Made by a program: the position numbers and the translations under genes. Positions 15,610 through 24,076 of a stretch of 43,846 nucleotides of DNA are shown here, one piece after another (the first letter of the stretch is position 1; each line of letters opens with the position of its first letter). Origin of the DNA: a bacterium (GTDB lineage Bacteria > Planctomycetota > JADGBV01); NCBI GenBank assembly GCA_023261545.1, contig JAHFOS010000016.1, positions 1 through 43,846 on the forward strand. The letters run 5' to 3'. The notes beneath the pieces are model-generated. The model saw only the letters and a program-made list of their open reading frames with translations. It had not been told where the DNA came from and did no database searches.

Positions 15610-17034
15610 ATGACACCCTGCACGACACCCAGCGATGTGATGAGGTTCATCAAAGAAAAAGGTATTGCCATCGTGGACTTCCGGTTCATTGACTTTCCGG
15701 GCCTGTGGCAGCACTTCAGCGTTCCCATCGGGGATATGTCTGAGGATATCTTCAAGGAAGGCCTCGGTTTCGACGGTTCCTCGATCCGTGGTTGGCAGGC
15801 CATCAACGAGTCGGACATGCTGGTGATCCCCGATCCCAAAAGCGCCCAGATTGACCCCTTCGCCGTGCACCCCACGCTGGTGCTCATCTGCGACATCGTG
15901 GAGCCCATCACCCACCAGGCCTACACCCGTGATCCGCGCAATATCGCCAAGAAAACCGAGGCGTATCTCAAGTCCACCGGTATCGCCGACACCGTCTACT
16001 TCGGCCCCGAGGCCGAGTTCTTTGTCTTCAACAGCGTGCGCTATGAGAATGAAGCCAACATCTCCTACGCCGAGATTGACTCCATCGAGGGGCATTGGAA
16101 TACCGGCCGCGACGAGGGGCCGAACCTGGGTCACAAGCCGCGCTATAAGGAAGGCTACTTTCCCGTTGCGCCCCTCGACACGCAGCAGGATTTGCGCTCC
16201 GAGATGATCCTGCATATGGAAGCCGTCGGCATGCACGTCGAGCGCCACCACCACGAAGTGGCCACCGCTGGACAGAACGAGATTGATATCCGCTTCGACA
16301 GCCTGGTGAATATGGCCGACATGCTGTGCTGGTACAAGTACATCGTCAAGAATACCGCTCGCAAATACAAGATGACCGCCACCTTCATGCCCAAGCCCCT
16401 ATACCAGGACAACGGCAGCGGCATGCATTGCCACCAGTCGCTATGGAAGGGCGGCAAGCCGCTTTTCGCTGGCGACGGCTACGCCGGGCTTTCAGAGATG
16501 GCCCTCTATTACACGGGCGGGTTGCTCAAGCACGCTCCCGCGCTATGTGCCTTTATCAGCCCCACGGTCAATAGCTACAAGCGCTTGGTGCCGGGCTACG
16601 AGGCGCCCGTCAACCTCGCCTATTCCTCGCGCAACCGTTCGGCGGCTGTTCGCATCCCGATGTATTCGGCCTCTCCCAAGGCCAAGCGCCTGGAGTTCCG
16701 CTGCCCCGATCCCTCCTGCAATCCCTACTTGGCTTTCGCGGCCATGACGATGGCGGGCTTGGATGGCATCCAGAACAAGATCCATCCCGGCAAGCCCTGG
16801 GACAAGAATATCTACGAGCTCAACGAGGCGGAGAAAGCCCAGGTTCCCAGCGTGCCCGGCTCTCTTGATGCGGCGCTGGAGGCTTTGGAACGCGATAGCG
16901 AATTTCTGCTCAAAGGCGGAGTTTTCACTCGCGACGTCATTGATACTTGGGTTTCTTACAAGCGAGAAAAAGAGGTGGATGTCGTCCGCACCCGGCCGCA
17001 TCCCATGGAGTTCGAGCTCTACTACGAAGTTTAA
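15610..17034 (+). CDS. glnA: Glutamine synthetase, type I
   Basis: This 474-residue enzyme joins ammonia to glutamate using ATP. It has the family length and motifs: F-D-G-S-S-I-R-G-W near residues 57-65, [10 protein letters not shown], the metal/ATP site [10 protein letters not shown], and [11 protein letters not shown]402 in K-N-I-Y-E-L lies where type I-beta enzymes are adenylylated, so regulation by adenylylation is possible. The start is fixed by AAAGGAGG eight bases before ATG 15610. The 221-base upstream gap contains a good isolated -10 element (TACAAT, 15389-15394) but no clear -35 and no proper sigma-54 site. The gene ends at a strong intrinsic terminator. Confidence 0.98.
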   Translation: MTPCTTPSDVMRFIKEKGIAIVDFRFIDFPGLWQHFSVPIGDMSEDIFKEGLGFDGSSIRGWQAINESDMLVIPDPKSAQIDPFAVHPTLVLICDIVEPITHQAYTRDPRNIAKKTEAYLKSTGIADTVYFGPEAEFFVFNSVRYENEANISYAEIDSIEGHWNTGRDEGPNLGHKPRYKEGYFPVAPLDTQQDLRSEMILHMEAVGMHVERHHHEVATAGQNEIDIRFDSLVNMADMLCWYKYIVKNTARKYKMTATFMPKPLYQDNGSGMHCHQSLWKGGKPLFAGDGYAGLSEMALYYTGGLLKHAPALCAFISPTVNSYKRLVPGYEAPVNLAYSSRNRSAAVRIPMYSASPKAKRLEFRCPDPSCNPYLAFAAMTMAGLDGIQNKIHPGKPWDKNIYELNEAEKAQVPSVPGSLDAALEALERDSEFLLKGGVFTRDVIDTWVSYKREKEVDVVRTRPHPMEFELYYEV

Positions 17035-17058
17035 TCGGGCTACTCGCCAACGATTCGT

Positions 17059-17091
17059 AAAAACCGGCGCTTCAGGGCGCCGGTTTTTTTT
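17059..17091 (+). terminator. Intrinsic terminator of glnA
   Basis: AAACCGGCGC (17061-17070) pairs perfectly with GCGCCGGTTT (17077-17086) across a six-base loop, with flanking A and T bases extending the stem, followed by a run of eight T (to 17091). Confidence 0.93.
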
Positions 17092-17107
17092 CACTCGCGC
17101 TGCCGCG

Positions 17108-17134
17108 TTGACAGCGGCACCCCTTTTCCACAAT
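17108..17134 (+). promoter_or_regulatory. Promoter candidate of tRNA-Glu
   Basis: A perfect TTGACA at 17108-17113 is followed by CACAAT at 17129-17134 (spacing 15). Transcription would start near 17141, about eight bases before the mature tRNA. It follows directly after the glnA terminator. Confidence 0.5.
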
Positions 17135-17148
17135 CGCGCGCCCTAGCT

Positions 17149-17220
17149 GGCCCCATCGTCTAGTGGTTAGGACAACAGGTTTTCATCCTGTCAACAGGAG
17201 TTCGATTCTCCTTGGGGTCA
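17149..17220 (+). tRNA. tRNA-Glu (anticodon UUC)
   Basis: The 72-base cloverleaf is complete: acceptor GGCCCCA pairs with TGGGGTC (one G-T pair), discriminator A at 17220, D-stem GTCT/GGAC, anticodon stem ACAGG/CCTGT with loop TTTTCAT giving anticodon TTC, and T-stem AGGAG/CTCCT with loop TTCGATT. CCA is not encoded. The next protein frame uses bases of its 3' acceptor strand. Confidence 0.97.
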
Positions 17221-17853
17221 CTCGCGATCCCCTCTGACCCACAGGAACAAGGTTCCGCGGAAGATCCTCCCTCCGCGACGGGTCGCGGGTCTCACAAGCC
17301 GCGACTTCCCAAGGGCTCGCTCAAGCTCGCCGCGGTTCTCGACCTCCATCCTGAAGTGGAAATTCGCGACCAGGTGTGCGCCGACCTCGGGTGCAACGTG
17401 GGCGGCTTCACCCGTGAGTTGCTGCGCCGTGGCGCGCGCCTCGTCCATGCCGTGGACAGCGGCTATGGCGTGTTGGAGTGGGACCTGCGCCAGGATCCCC
17501 GCGTGGACACGCGCGAGCGCAAAAATGCGCTGCACCTCGATCTCTCGGACCTCGATATCGTGGTCATTGACACGGCCTGGACGCTCCAGGAAATCATCCT
17601 GCCACGAGCCCGGTCCTACCTCCGGCCCGGCGGAGCCATTTTCAGCCTCCTCAAACCCGACTATGAATTGCCTCGGGGACGGCCGGGACGGCCGCGGCGC
17701 GTCTTGGACGAGACGGAATCCCAATCGGTGGCCCGCGCGGTCCACGCCCGCTGTGAGACCGTTTTGGGCTGTCCCTTGCGGCTGTATCCCAGCCCCTGCC
17801 GGGGTGGTTCCGGAGCCCGGGAATGGTGGTTGGTTTTGATTTCACGGGAATGA
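17212..17853 (+). CDS. TlyA/FtsJ-like SAM-dependent methyltransferase, start within tRNA-Glu
   Basis: The 213-residue frame resembles the catalytic part of TlyA-type rRNA 2'-O-methyltransferases: the SAM-binding A-D-L-G-C-N-V-G-G-F-T near residues 58-68, A-V-D-S-G-Y-G-V-L-E-W-D-L-R-Q-D-P-R-V, D-I-V-V-I-D-T-A-W and L-K-P-D-Y-E. It lacks the N-terminal S4 RNA-binding domain of TlyA. The conserved K-G-S-L-K-L-A-A-V-L-D segment lies upstream of the first in-frame GTG (17356), and no ATG exists before it. The best start is therefore TTG 17212, inside the tRNA acceptor strand and without a Shine-Dalgarno site. An unusual start codon is also possible. Target is probably RNA, but that is inferred. 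Confidence 0.75.
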   Translation: MGSLAIPSDPQEQGSAEDPPSATGRGSHKPRLPKGSLKLAAVLDLHPEVEIRDQVCADLGCNVGGFTRELLRRGARLVHAVDSGYGVLEWDLRQDPRVDTRERKNALHLDLSDLDIVVIDTAWTLQEIILPRARSYLRPGGAIFSLLKPDYELPRGRPGRPRRVLDETESQSVARAVHARCETVLGCPLRLYPSPCRGGSGAREWWLVLISRE

Positions 17854-17944
17854 AATCCTGGCGCCAATCCCTGCTTGCGCCGTTCAGGGTCCCTCTAACA
17901 TGGCTTCCACTTTTGTTCCGAATTTTTTTGCGAAGGCCGGATTT

Positions 17945-19966
17945 ATGAGCCACAATAGGCGTGCGTTGCCAGTCCTTCTCGCGGCGCTTCTCATCGTCGG
18001 TGGGGTGTTCTCACTTAACGCTTCGGCGGCCGAACCGACGGAGAGGATGATCGTCAACGTCAAGCGCTTCGGGCTCAAGTGGAAGCCCAAGTCCCCGGAG
18101 AGGATCGTGCTGCTGCGCATCTGGTTCAGCGTTGATAATGGCCAAACCTGGAAGGTTTACAGCGAAACGGAGAACCCTTCTTCGCCCGCGCCGGTCAAGG
18201 TCACCGAAGACGGTATTTATGCCTTTTATACCCAGCTCAAGGACGCCGCCGGCAATGAGGAACCGGCCCCTATCCCCGGCACGGCTCCCAAGGGCCTCGT
18301 GGTCGTGGATACCAAGAAGCCGGCCCTGGTGCTCGCCGCCCCCAACAATGCCGACGTCTTCCCCACGCTACACGATTTGCGCATCGAATGGAACGCCGAG
18401 GATGTGAACTTTGGAGCCACGCCCATCGGCCTCTACGCCTCGATGGACGGCGGCGGCACCTGGTCGCTCATCAAGAAGGACTTGCCCAACACCGGCAGCT
18501 ACACCTGGAAGCTGCCTTCGGAAAGTTCACAGCTCTACCGGGTTCGCGCGATGGCCGTTGACCTGGCCGGAAACTCCAGCGAGGACACCTCCGACAACAA
18601 TTTCACCGTGGACGGCAAGCCCCCTGTTTCCAGAGTGACGGGGCCCGCCGAGGCCAAGTCGCCGGTCTTTGACGTCACGTACAACGTGCGCGACATCGGA
18701 GGCGCCGGAGTGAAGAAAGTCACCCTGTATTACCAGATGGGCGACAACAAGCAATGGCACGTCCATGGGGACGATGAAGACCTCACCTCGCCCATGCGTT
18801 TCCAGGCACCCAAGGGCGGGAAGTACGGTTTCAAGATCGTCTCCGAGGACCGCGTCGGCAATCACGAGCCCGTTCCGGGCGACGATACGCGCCCCGACAT
18901 GTTGTGTCTGATGGATGCCATGGCGCCCGTGGTCCAATTCACGAATTTCAAGGGGAAAATGGAGCCCGTCATGGGCGGCGGCATGCACAGCATCCAATGG
19001 AAGGCCACGGATGACAACATGGCCGAGAATCCCATCATGCTGGAGTACACCTTGGACAGTGGCGCCACCTGGGAGGTCATCACTTCCAATTACAAAAACA
19101 GCGGTGAATACCCCTGGATGGCACCCAATAAAGGCGACTTCAATAACGTCAAGCTGCGTATCACAGCCCTCGACGTTCTGGGAAACAAGAGCGTGGATAT
19201 GTCCGATCCCTTCTTCCTCGACAGTACGGCGCCTGACAGCGTGGTGGAAATCGTCACCTGGGACGAGAAACAGCCTGAGCCGGAACTCGCCGCTCCCCCC
19301 GCGAAGAAAGACGCGATGTCCGAGTTGAGCAGCCCCGAGGATCTCGCCATGCGCGTCAAGGCCGCCGTGGACGAAAACGATCTGGTTCAGGCTCAAAGCC
19401 TGCTCGACAGGGCCATGAAGAAGTGGCCCGCGAGCGCTGACTTCCATCACCTCCAGGGACGCCTGCACTTCAAGGCCAATAATTACAACGAAGCCGTCAA
19501 GTCCTACAGCGAAGCGGTGAGGATCAAACCCGACCATCAGGATGCGCACCTTGGCATGGGCGTGGCGTACCTTATGCTCGGCAATGGCGCCGTCACCGCG
19601 AAGGCCGAGGATAAAGCCGTGGCCTATTTCCGGAAAGCCGCCCTCGAGTACGAAGAGGCCGCAAAATTCCCGCCCGACACCTGGGAGGAATTTTTTAACC
19701 TCGGTTATATATACGCGCGCCTCAGCAACTACGATCAGGCGATGACGAATTTAAACAAGGCTCTGACGCTGGACCCCTCCAGTGGGGACACGCGCTGGTA
19801 CCTCGGCCAGGTGTATGAAAAGCAACATAATTTGCAGAAGGCCGCCGAGAGTTACGAGAAGGCCGCGGTCGCCTATGCGCCCGGAACCGCCGAACGTGAG
19901 AAGGCTGAAGGCCGCGCGCGGGAGATCAAATCCCGCATGAAAGAAGAGGGCGGCCATAAAAAATAA
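17945..19966 (+). CDS. Secreted Ig-like/TPR protein
   Basis: The 673-residue protein begins with M-S-H-N-R-R and a hydrophobic stretch ending A-S-A, a standard signal peptide cleaved near residue 28. The next 400 residues are three or four repeated beta-sandwich (Ig/Fn3-like) domains, shown by recurring W-S/K-V-Y, Y-x-W-x-x-P, A-x-D-x-x-G-N and S-x-D-x-G-x-T-W motifs. From about residue 455 come four TPR units (A-V-K-S-Y-S-E-A-V-R-I-K-P-D-H, A-L-T-L-D-P-S-S-G-D-T-R-W). The end is lysine-rich. Such proteins are often envelope scaffolds of PVC bacteria; no enzyme motif is seen. ATG 17900 is an upstream alternative that would spoil the signal peptide. Confidence 0.75.
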   Translation: MSHNRRALPVLLAALLIVGGVFSLNASAAEPTERMIVNVKRFGLKWKPKSPERIVLLRIWFSVDNGQTWKVYSETENPSSPAPVKVTEDGIYAFYTQLKDAAGNEEPAPIPGTAPKGLVVVDTKKPALVLAAPNNADVFPTLHDLRIEWNAEDVNFGATPIGLYASMDGGGTWSLIKKDLPNTGSYTWKLPSESSQLYRVRAMAVDLAGNSSEDTSDNNFTVDGKPPVSRVTGPAEAKSPVFDVTYNVRDIGGAGVKKVTLYYQMGDNKQWHVHGDDEDLTSPMRFQAPKGGKYGFKIVSEDRVGNHEPVPGDDTRPDMLCLMDAMAPVVQFTNFKGKMEPVMGGGMHSIQWKATDDNMAENPIMLEYTLDSGATWEVITSNYKNSGEYPWMAPNKGDFNNVKLRITALDVLGNKSVDMSDPFFLDSTAPDSVVEIVTWDEKQPEPELAAPPAKKDAMSELSSPEDLAMRVKAAVDENDLVQAQSLLDRAMKKWPASADFHHLQGRLHFKANNYNEAVKSYSEAVRIKPDHQDAHLGMGVAYLMLGNGAVTAKAEDKAVAYFRKAALEYEEAAKFPPDTWEEFFNLGYIYARLSNYDQAMTNLNKALTLDPSSGDTRWYLGQVYEKQHNLQKAAESYEKAAVAYAPGTAEREKAEGRAREIKSRMKEEGGHKK

Positions 19967-19993
19967 TCCGCCAGCGGCGGAGATGTTAAGCAC

Positions 19994-20024
19994 AAAAGGC
20001 CTCCCCAGCGGAGGCCTTTTTTTT
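19994..20024 (+). terminator. Intrinsic terminator of the Ig-like/TPR gene
   Basis: AAAAGGCCTCC (19994-20004) and GGAGGCCTTTT (20010-20020) form an 11-bp perfect stem with a five-base loop, followed by TTTT to 20024. Confidence 0.93.
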
Positions 20025-20074
20025 AGCGGGGATGGGTTTGCGTAGCTGGTCTGTCCCGGTGAGCCCTTTAGAGC

Positions 20075-22075
20075 GTGGCTGAATCCGAGTCATCCGAACT
20101 CCGCGATCTCGCGGCCCTGCGCGCCCGCAAGCAAGAACTCGACCGCGCTTACTATCAAGAGCATCAAAGCCTCGTCGCCGATCAAGAGTACGACCAACTG
20201 GTGGCCCGCCTGCGTGTCCTCGAAGATGCAGCGGGATTGGCACCGGAATCTGGCGAGATCGGATCTGACCTCTCCGGCGACTTCCCCACTGTCGCGCACC
20301 GAGAGCCCATGCTCTCTATCGAGAACACCTACGACGAAGCGGGCGTGCTGGATTTCGTGCAAGACGTTCTTGCTAAGGCCGGCGGCTCAGCGGCCTTTAC
20401 CGTGGAACCCAAAATAGACGGCCTTTCCCTGGCTCTGTGGTACGAAGATCAAAGGCTCGTTCGTGCCGTGACGCGTGGAAATGGGAGCGTTGGCGACGAC
20501 GTTACCGCCAATTCTCGATCCGTCGTGGACATCCCCAAGTTCATCCGCCCGCAACCCTCGCTGCCGACCTCCTTCGAGGTGCGCGGTGAAATCTACCTGC
20601 CCCGGCATCGCCTGGAAGCCCTTAATGCTGAACGCGAAAGCGCCGATCTGCCGCTTTTCGCCAATCCCCGCAACGCAGCCTCGGGGACGCTCAAAATGAA
20701 GGATCCAGCGGAGGTTGCGCGCCGGGGCCTCGGCTTCTGGGCTTACCAACTGTTGGTTTTTACACCCGGAGACCCTCCGTGGAAGACTCAGCACGAGGCC
20801 TTGGAACTGCTGCGGCTCTGGGGTTTTCCCGTGAATCCCAGCATCCATCTGTGCGCCAGTACAGCGGAGGTCATGCTGGCCCTGAGCCGCTTCGCCGGCG
20901 AGAGATGGGAACTCGATTACGATACGGACGGCATGGTGATAAAGCTCGACGATCTGAGACTGCGCGCCGAATTTGGAGCCACCTCCAAATGCCCGCGCTG
21001 GGCCGTGGCCTATAAATATCCGGCCGAGCAAGCCATCACGGAGATCCGCGCCATCACCTTGCAGGTCGGGCGCACGGGCGCCATCACCCCTGTGGCTGAG
21101 CTTGAAGCGGTGCGACTTGCGGGAACCACCGTGAAACGTGCTTCACTGCATAACTTTGCGCTCATTCGCGAAAAACAGTTGGGGATCGGCGCCCGGGTGG
21201 TCATCCAAAAGGCCGGCGAGATTATTCCCCAGGTCTTGCGCCGGGTGGATGACGATCCGCATATACCGATTTTCCCAGCGCCGGAGTCCTGCCCCTCGTG
21301 CGGTCGCGCGCTGCAAACTTTTCCGCCGCCAAGTCCCATCCTCTATTGCCCGCACCTCGACTGCCCGGATCGGGTGCGCACTTCCATGGTCTATTTCGCT
21401 GGTCGCGCCGGCATGGACATCAAAGGGCTCGGTCGCAAAGCCGTGGAAAAAATGCTGGGCGCGGGTATCGTCAGGAAGTTATCCGACCTGTACCAAATTC
21501 GCGCCGAACATCTGGAAAAGCTCGAAGGCTACGCCGAGAAAAGCAGCGCCCAACTATTGAACGGTATTTCCGAATCCAAGAAACGCGACTTCGAGACCGT
21601 CCTCACCGCCCTCGGTATCTCTGGGCTCGGACGCCAGCATATTCGCCACCTCTGCAGGCGTTTTCGCAGCATGGAGGCGTTGGAAAGCGCCACCGAAGAA
21701 GACCTGACCTCCGTCGAAGGCGTCGGTCCGATCCTGGCTCAGAATATCCGCGAATGGTTCGCCCTGCCATCCCTCGCTCAGGAATGGCGCGAACTTCAGC
21801 GACTGGGGCTCCGATTTTCCATGGAGGAAGCCGCCGCGGAAAGCCGCAGGCTGGCGGGCAAGAGTTTCGTGCTGACCGGGACACTGAGCAATCTGACGCG
21901 CGCCGCCGCCGAAGCGCGCGTCCTCGCGCTCGGGGGCAACGTCAAAAGCACGGTTTCAAAGAATACGGACTACGTGGTCGCTGGCGTCGAACCGGGCAGC
22001 AAACTCGAGAAAGCGCAAAAGCTCGGAATCACCGTGCTGGATGAAGGTGAATTCCTAAAGATCGTCGCCCCTTGA
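20075..22075 (+). CDS. ligA: NAD-dependent DNA ligase
   Basis: The 666-residue enzyme seals nicks in DNA using NAD and is close to the usual 670 length. The N-terminal Ia domain has D-x3-Y-x-V-A-D-Q-E-Y-D-Q-L, the nucleotidyl lysine is K113 (K-I-D-G-L-S), and R-G-N-G-S-V-G-D-D-V-T follows. The zinc finger is C406-x2-C409...C425-x4-C430, then come helix-hairpin-helix repeats (about 440-580) and a C-terminal BRCT domain (about 590-666). Translation starts at GTG 20075. The gene stands alone, between a terminator and a convergent MazG-like gene seven bases away. Confidence 0.98.
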   Translation: MAESESSELRDLAALRARKQELDRAYYQEHQSLVADQEYDQLVARLRVLEDAAGLAPESGEIGSDLSGDFPTVAHREPMLSIENTYDEAGVLDFVQDVLAKAGGSAAFTVEPKIDGLSLALWYEDQRLVRAVTRGNGSVGDDVTANSRSVVDIPKFIRPQPSLPTSFEVRGEIYLPRHRLEALNAERESADLPLFANPRNAASGTLKMKDPAEVARRGLGFWAYQLLVFTPGDPPWKTQHEALELLRLWGFPVNPSIHLCASTAEVMLALSRFAGERWELDYDTDGMVIKLDDLRLRAEFGATSKCPRWAVAYKYPAEQAITEIRAITLQVGRTGAITPVAELEAVRLAGTTVKRASLHNFALIREKQLGIGARVVIQKAGEIIPQVLRRVDDDPHIPIFPAPESCPSCGRALQTFPPPSPILYCPHLDCPDRVRTSMVYFAGRAGMDIKGLGRKAVEKMLGAGIVRKLSDLYQIRAEHLEKLEGYAEKSSAQLLNGISESKKRDFETVLTALGISGLGRQHIRHLCRRFRSMEALESATEEDLTSVEGVGPILAQNIREWFALPSLAQEWRELQRLGLRFSMEEAAAESRRLAGKSFVLTGTLSNLTRAAAEARVLALGGNVKSTVSKNTDYVVAGVEPGSKLEKAQKLGITVLDEGEFLKIVAP

Positions 22076-22082
22076 AATCCCA

Positions 22083-22373
22083 TCAAGGCTTGTTGCGACA
22101 GGCGCAAGGCACGCGCGCGCAACCGCTGCAGCTCGCGTACTTTTCCTGGGCCGCCTTGGCCAAATCCACACCGGTAAGCTGCGCAAGGGAGGCCGTCCAG
22201 GCCAGGACGTCCGCAAGTTCCGACGCGATTTCCTGTTTGTCGCCCTCGCGCAGGGCGGTGGCCAGTTCCCCCACCTCTTCAATGAGATACATAAAAGTCC
22301 CGTCCATTCCGCGTTTGCGGTCTTTCTTGCCGTAAAGGCGCGCAAGATGGGCCTGGAATGATTCAAGTTCCAT
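22083..22373 (-). CDS. MazG-like nucleotide pyrophosphohydrolase
   Basis: The 96-residue protein is a single-domain MazG-like enzyme, which splits nucleoside triphosphates to monophosphates. The metal-binding pattern E-E-V-G-E-L (about residues 33-38) and E-L-A-D-V-L-A-W (about 52-59) is present. The C-terminus has a C-S-G-C-A-R-V-P-C-A-C cluster, seen in many members of this group, which may bind zinc. ATG 22373 overlaps the stop of the upstream ferredoxin gene, so they are probably coupled. The substrate is unknown. Confidence 0.8.
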   Translation of the reverse strand: MELESFQAHLARLYGKKDRKRGMDGTFMYLIEEVGELATALREGDKQEIASELADVLAWTASLAQLTGVDLAKAAQEKYASCSGCARVPCACRNKP

Positions 22374-22884
22374 GCTGTTCCCCAAGCTTGCGGGCCCCGA
22401 TTTGCAGCCCTGATTTTGATGGATGGCCGGTCTCGGCGGTTCTGAACTCCCGGCCTTGAGAAACCCCGCCCAGGCGATGGAGCCTGGCCTCCTGGCGTTT
22501 GCTCTCTATTCCAAGGCGCTCGCGCTCGGCTTTTGCCACCTTGACGCGCCGCCGTTCCTCGCTCCGGCGCGCGAATCCGTCATGCTCGGAAACGTCAAGC
22601 ACGACGGAACCGTCCGCGATGAATCGCGCTTGGCAGCTCAATCGCCGCCGCGTGAGCCAGTGGCTCGTCCCGATGAGGTCTTCCTCCTTGCGTTCAATCG
22701 GGCTCAGCAACTCCCATCCGGATAGCACCACCACCCTGCAAGTTCCGCAGTTCGGCACACCGTCGCAACTGTACTGGATGCCGAGCCCGTGCTGCTTGGA
22801 AAGGTCCAACAGACTATCGCCAATTTCGGCGGGAACTTCGCGGCCAGAAGGCTGTATCACTATTTTCGGCATCCAGGGACGCAT
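22363..22884 (-). CDS. [2Fe-2S] ferredoxin with long basic tail
   Basis: The 173-residue protein has a plant-type [2Fe-2S] ferredoxin domain (about 5-98) with C40-x5-C46-x2-C49 and C84, in Y-S-C-D-G-V-P-N-C-G-T-C-R, and carries electrons. The remaining 75 residues are strongly basic (R-R-S-E-E-R-R-R-V-K-V-A-K-A-E-R-E-R) and unlike known ferredoxin tails; they may be a poorly conserved or disordered extension. The start at 22884 follows GGAA by six bases; ATG 22872 (M-P-K-I-V-I) is the alternative. The stop overlaps the MazG-like start. The partner is unknown. Confidence 0.8.
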   Translation of the reverse strand: MRPWMPKIVIQPSGREVPAEIGDSLLDLSKQHGLGIQYSCDGVPNCGTCRVVVLSGWELLSPIERKEEDLIGTSHWLTRRRLSCQARFIADGSVVLDVSEHDGFARRSEERRRVKVAKAERERLGIESKRQEARLHRLGGVSQGREFRTAETGHPSKSGLQIGARKLGEQHGT

Positions 22885-23016
22885 TATCGTTCCAGAGGTC
22901 GTCGTGGCAACGGGTCCGACAAGGAATCCGCGCCCCAACCCCGGGTTGCTGGCGTTGCCGGAACACGCGCCTGTCTAGACTAGGCCGCCTAGCCAGACCA
23001 GAGAAAGGAATCTAAA

Positions 23017-24045
23017 ATGAAGAAGCTTCGCGTCGCCTTCAATGGCATGGGGCGTATCGGCAAGAACGTGATGCGCGTCATCGTGCAGAAATTCAACGAT
23101 AAAATCGATATCGTGGCCGGCAACGACCTGGTGCCGCCGGATGAGATCGCGAATAGCTTGCCCAAGGACTCGGTTTACGGGCGCTTTCCGGTCCCCGTGT
23201 CGCTGGCAGCCAACAACGTGATCCGCGTGGGAACGCACGAAATCACCGTCTATGCCCAGAAAGACGCGCGCAATGTCCCCTGGGGCAAGCATGACGTGGA
23301 CGTGGTTTTTGAGTGCACGGGTTTTTATTTGAGCCAGGAGAAGGCCCAGGCGCACCTCGACGCCGGGGCGAAAAAGGTCATCATCTCGGCCCCCTGCAGC
23401 GATAATACCAAGACCGTTGTCGTCGGCGTCAACCATCAGTCGTTGAGCGGCGAGGAGAAAATCCTCTCCAACGCCAGTTGCACGACCAATTGTCTCGCGC
23501 CGCTGGTGCACTGCATTGATATGAGCTATAAAGTGGTTTCAGGGCTCATCAGCACCACCCATGCCGCCACCGCCACGCAACGCGTGGCGGATTTCTTTGG
23601 CGGGGGCAAAAATCGGGCCACTCTCAACAACGTCATCCCGGCGAGCACTGGCGCGGCTAAAGCCGTGGGGAAGGTGCTGCCGCATCTCAATGGCAAGCTC
23701 AATGGCACCGCGCTGCGCGTGCCCACCGACACGGGCAGCGTGGTCGAAGCCGTGCTGCTCCTCAAGGGCGAGCACAAGATTGAAGAAATCGTGGCGGCGG
23801 CCAAGCAGAACGCCGAGAAAATCAACCTCTCCACCATCATGGGTCAGGTCATCTACGTTGGCGACTGGTACGAGTGCTCGCGCGACTGCGTGGGCGAGCC
23901 TTTCAGCTCCATGGTGATGGACGATATGCTGGCCATCGCCACGGAGGGCTTCACCCACCTCAAGGCCACGAGTTTCTACGACAACGAAATGGGCTTCAGT
24001 CACCGCATGGTGGAATTGGCGCTGATTTCTTCAGGCCGGCGGTAA
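23017..24045 (+). CDS. gap: Glyceraldehyde-3-phosphate dehydrogenase (divergent type I)
   Basis: The 342-residue glycolytic enzyme oxidises glyceraldehyde 3-phosphate with NAD. The Rossmann motif G-M-G-R-I-G (10-15), the catalytic C155 in S-C-T-T-N-C and H182 in S-T-T-H-A-A-T-A-T-Q are in place. I-I-P-A-S-T-G-A-A-K-A-V-G-K and Y-D-N-E-M-G-F-S match the family. It differs from common enzymes in T-H-A-A-T in place of a V-H-A-Y-T type segment and in R-V-P-T-D-T-G-S-V-V-E in place of P-T-P-D-V-S-V-V-D-L. AAAGGA sits about eight bases before the ATG. D37 of the A-G-N-D-L turn fits NAD use. Confidence 0.93.
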   Translation: MKKLRVAFNGMGRIGKNVMRVIVQKFNDKIDIVAGNDLVPPDEIANSLPKDSVYGRFPVPVSLAANNVIRVGTHEITVYAQKDARNVPWGKHDVDVVFECTGFYLSQEKAQAHLDAGAKKVIISAPCSDNTKTVVVGVNHQSLSGEEKILSNASCTTNCLAPLVHCIDMSYKVVSGLISTTHAATATQRVADFFGGGKNRATLNNVIPASTGAAKAVGKVLPHLNGKLNGTALRVPTDTGSVVEAVLLLKGEHKIEEIVAAAKQNAEKINLSTIMGQVIYVGDWYECSRDCVGEPFSSMVMDDMLAIATEGFTHLKATSFYDNEMGFSHRMVELALISSGRR

Positions 24046-24076
24046 TCCATGCGTTGAGCTCCAACGGGAGGACGCC

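Noticed and set aside
22885-22938. An 18-residue N-terminal extension of the ferredoxin.
   Set aside because: The ferredoxin fold begins about five residues after 22884, where GGAA offers a ribosome site.
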